Assembly (NCBI GenBank): GCA_025403435.1
Contig: CM046333.1
Location: forward strand, 13,789,770-13,853,769
Length of the DNA: 64,000 nucleotides
DNA from: Artocarpus heterophyllus
Lineage: Eukaryota > Streptophyta > Magnoliopsida > Rosales > Moraceae
Direction of reading: 5' to 3'
The notes beneath the pieces are model-generated. The model did not search any database. It saw only the letters and a list, made by a program, of their open reading frames with translations, and was not told the DNA's origin. Positions 61,050 through 64,000 of the stretch are shown in pieces. The position numbers were made by a program, and so were the translations under genes. Position 1 is the first letter of the stretch. Each line of letters opens with the position of its first letter.

Positions 61050-62375
61050 ATGTGACTCAACGTGATACGTGATTGGCAACGCACTTAAAATAAATTTTAT
61101 AACTTATGATTGTTTTTATATAGTAATTTATTTTTTTTATATTGTAACATTTAAAATAAAGTTAACAAACAAAGCTTTATTTATGTTTTAAACTGGTAGT
61201 GAATCTAAACATGTTTCTTGCCTCACTTTTTATGTTGGTAACTTGATAGGCATTTTTTTAGAGAAGAGTATGCATTTTTTTTACGTGAATTTCATGTATT
61301 ATTCTGCTTATGTACATTAAAAAGAAGGAGGAGCTGCATGAGATGAAAATCTCATGTACAGTTTTGAAACGGAGATTTTTTAAATCAAATAACAACTATG
61401 AAATGGAGATTTTTTAAATCGAATGGCAACCGTAACAGATGTCTGCAAGTGTTTGTTAAGTTTACAAGTACGTCTATTTTACAAGTTTGAACCATCATTT
61501 TTATTTTGTATTGAAAATTTAATTTTTTTTTTTAATTTGAATCATATTTGTTTTTTTGTCTCTGTTATTGATTTATAAAATTCTATGTGACCTGTCAAAC
61601 AAAAATGCAAAGGCAATCTAATTGTGAATTTTTCAAGATTAAATGACACTATAATTATAGACGTGTGATCTACAGTTAAATATAAGGGTTATTTATTTTT
61701 TTATACCATATATTTTAGGTTTATTTAAATACTATAACTTCGGTTTAATACCTTCAGACTCTATTCAATACATAAATTTATATCTTACTTTAGTCAATAG
61801 TTGATTTTTATCTTTAAAATGACCAAATTATCCTTATGTAAAATAAAAAAAATAAAAACTTTCAAAAAATAAAAAGAAAACAAAAACACAAAAAACACCT
61901 ATTTTTTAGGGTATTCTATACATTTTTTAAGTTGAAAATCTTAGTATAAAGTTTTATTAAATTTGTAAAATTCTATTATTTTTCAATTTGAGGATGTTGT
62001 AGTCAATTTCTTATGTCAAAATTAAATATTGATTGAGAAAATGTATAAATTTGTGTACTAAATATCATGTGAAGGTATAAATTCAATGAGATCTAAAACG
62101 GAAAGCATAGGTTTTGAATTAACTTTAAATAGAGGGTATAAAAAATAAATATCCCTAAACATAAACTAGTTAAAGTAATTTTCGTTATTTAGCCTTCAAA
62201 TCGCTGTTAATAGGTCCTAATAAACTTGACAAATAAGACTAGTCTCGTAATTATGGTGGAAACAGATCAAAGGCATAAAAATGAAAATTAATGCTATAAA
62301 AGTAAAGATACCATAGGCCAGATTTATAGTAATTCACTCTGTCAAAAGAGCTACTTCCACTGTTGCTCTTCACTA
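61050..62375. other. Intergenic DNA
   Basis: AT-rich with no gene or clear element. It sits between the phosphoesterase promoter side and the reversed LTR copy. Confidence 0.5.
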
Positions 62376-64000
62376 TGTAACGCCCTCCTTTTCGGACAGT
62401 CACTTAACTTCTATAAATATCATTACTTAAATATTAATCTTACTTACTTAGTAAAAACTTACTGGAAATTTTTTAACATCCTTTAAAACGTTCTTAAAAG
62501 CTATTGCGACTTTTGTCGTAGTTTAAGTTGATACATTGCTCAACACTTGACTTTAAAACTTTTTCAAATCGTTTCTTAGAACTTAATAAGAAACATAACC
62601 GAATCGTAGCTTAAAACTTAACTTTATAATTATATAAAACATTTCGTAAATATATCTTGAAACTTTGAAAACGTTTCTTAAAATACTGATCTTCTTAAAA
62701 CTTTGAAAACGCTATATCAAATAGTAGGAAAACATTTTCTTTCAACAGCGAAAATATACTGCAGTGGCATCCATACCCAAATCTTCGCATCTGTCCTCTA
62801 CAGCACAAAGCTCCTCAAATAGGTCTTAATGGTCACCCATAAGACTACCTACAGCATAAAGGAACTTTAGATAAGCTTTCGTTCAATAAGTTCAAACATA
62901 ATCTCACAAATAATTAAATCATTCTTTAAAAGCTTTACTCATAAAAACCCTTCTCTTAAGATGTTTTTCATAAACGTTTTTCATAAACGTTTTTTAAATA
63001 TTTTTCATAAAACATCCTTCATAAACCTTTGCTTGAAATCATGAAAATGTTTTTCATAAACATTTCTCAAAATGTTTTTCATGACATATAAACATTTCAT
63101 AACGTGGAATGCAAGCAAAATCAAAATGTGTGATTCTATTTATGTTCAATTATGAACTTCAATTATGAGCATCTTATGAACATTTTTTTTTTTTTTTACT
63201 TTAACTTCTTATCTTTATTACTTAACTTTCTTTATCTTATAAACTCTAGTGTTCGCACCAACATCATTAATCATGAGATCATAAACATGATGCTTTCCTT
63301 ATGAAAGACTTAAGACCATCGAACACAGAGGTCATAACTTTAACTTTACTTGTATACCTCTCATCAAGGAGGTCATAAGTTTAACTTTGCTTTCAGTACC
63401 TCGCAACAAGGAGGCTGGTATGATACTTCCTTTTTATCTTTATTTTACCTTCTTTTTAACTTTAGTAAGCATATCAAATGCTATCACATCATATGCAAAC
63501 ACGTTTGTAAATCATAACTTGTTCTCTTTAAAACTTATTGCATAACATATGCAACATAAAACTTATAACTTAAACTGTAAAATATTATGCATTAACAAAA
63601 TATAAACGTACTTTAAATATAATTATTGCAAATACATTGTAAATTTTTACTTAATCTTTAAAACTTTATGCATAACAAGTGAAAACATACTTTAAAAACA
63701 ACTTGTATAATGTTTGCAAACACGTTTGCAAACATATAAAACTGTATTTGAAAATCATTTACTTCATGCTGTAAGTGAGGTTTGAACTTACCTGGTTCTA
63801 GCTCTAACGTTCCCATCTCATTCCTTTTCCTTTCATTAGTTAGCTTCTGTATCCTGATCAAACGACACCCCGACTTATTAGTTATCTTTTTGTTATCAAT
63901 CTACTTAAGTGATAATAAAACTCAAACATTAATCGTTTTTTCCTTTTTAACTTAACTTGGTACCTTATCAGTTTATCATTCTCTTTACTTTGTACCCCGT
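62376..64000 (-). mobile_element. Second copy of the 4.1 kb LTR family, cut by the window end
   Basis: The reverse complement matches the 3' end of 12284-16387. It shares TGACTGTCCGAAAAGG-like ends, the CAGATGCGAAGATTTGGGTATGGATRC segment (here near 62768-62795), a TGGGTGACC phrase and the short-repeat blocks. It begins TGTAACGCCC at 62376 and runs off the window at the counterpart of about 14060-14110. That is 1.6 kb here for about 2.3 kb in the other copy, so it is shorter, mainly in the repeat arrays. Whether it is a solo LTR or part of a full element cannot be seen. Confidence 0.8.

Overview
The window is nuclear DNA from a dicot-type flowering plant. It is AT-rich, its genes have introns with GT..AG borders, and most of the space between genes is retrotransposon and MITE sequence. 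The species cannot be named from sequence alone. I count three protein genes of the host plus a dense, layered set of mobile elements. Nothing looks like an operon, CRISPR array, prophage or organelle insert.

Layout. (1) 1-6.1 kb is intergenic, with a MITE, a second dispersed repeat and one orphan terminal-exon-like fragment (2592-2688). (2) 6210-18126 is one non-autonomous Athila-like Ty3/gypsy element on the minus strand. It has both LTRs, a tRNA-Asp-type primer site, a polypurine tract and a perfect CACCT target duplication. Two solo LTRs are nested inside it: a 1.9 kb copia-type one (9637-11535) and a 4.1 kb one of the chromovirus type (12284-16387, TATGC duplication). The host element itself landed in the terminal repeat of an older MITE. 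(3) 20398-25401, minus strand, is a nine-coding-exon WD40-repeat gene (450 aa) with a 5'UTR intron and a TATA box near 26035. (4) 26-37 kb is intergenic. It holds an orphan promoter-like stretch, an unusual inverted TRIM compound (28376-28936), an LTR-like fragment and microsatellites. (5) 37627-44232 is a full-length but disabled Ty1/copia element, minus strand, with a GTTTC duplication. It sits inside the gag region of an older, decayed Ty3/gypsy element (about 37.3-37.6 and 44.2-45.4 kb). (6) 45.4-52 kb is AT-rich intergenic DNA with a 1.27 kb terminal-inverted-repeat element whose core is almost pure A+T. (7) 52154-57392, plus strand, is a six-exon secreted GH3 beta-xylosidase/arabinofuranosidase gene (781 aa). 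(8) 58884-60780, minus strand, is a Cdc1/PGAP5-like metallophosphoesterase gene. It carries an apparent frameshift at the start of its second exon. (9) 62376-64000 is the end of a second copy of the 4.1 kb LTR family, reversed and cut by the window edge.

The three host genes have unrelated roles: a cytosolic or nuclear WD40 scaffold, a cell-wall xylan/arabinan hydrolase, and a membrane phosphoesterase likely acting in the secretory pathway. They show no sign of working together. What is most informative is the nesting order of the mobile elements, the palindromic TRIM compound, and the frameshift that separates two well-conserved halves of the phosphoesterase.
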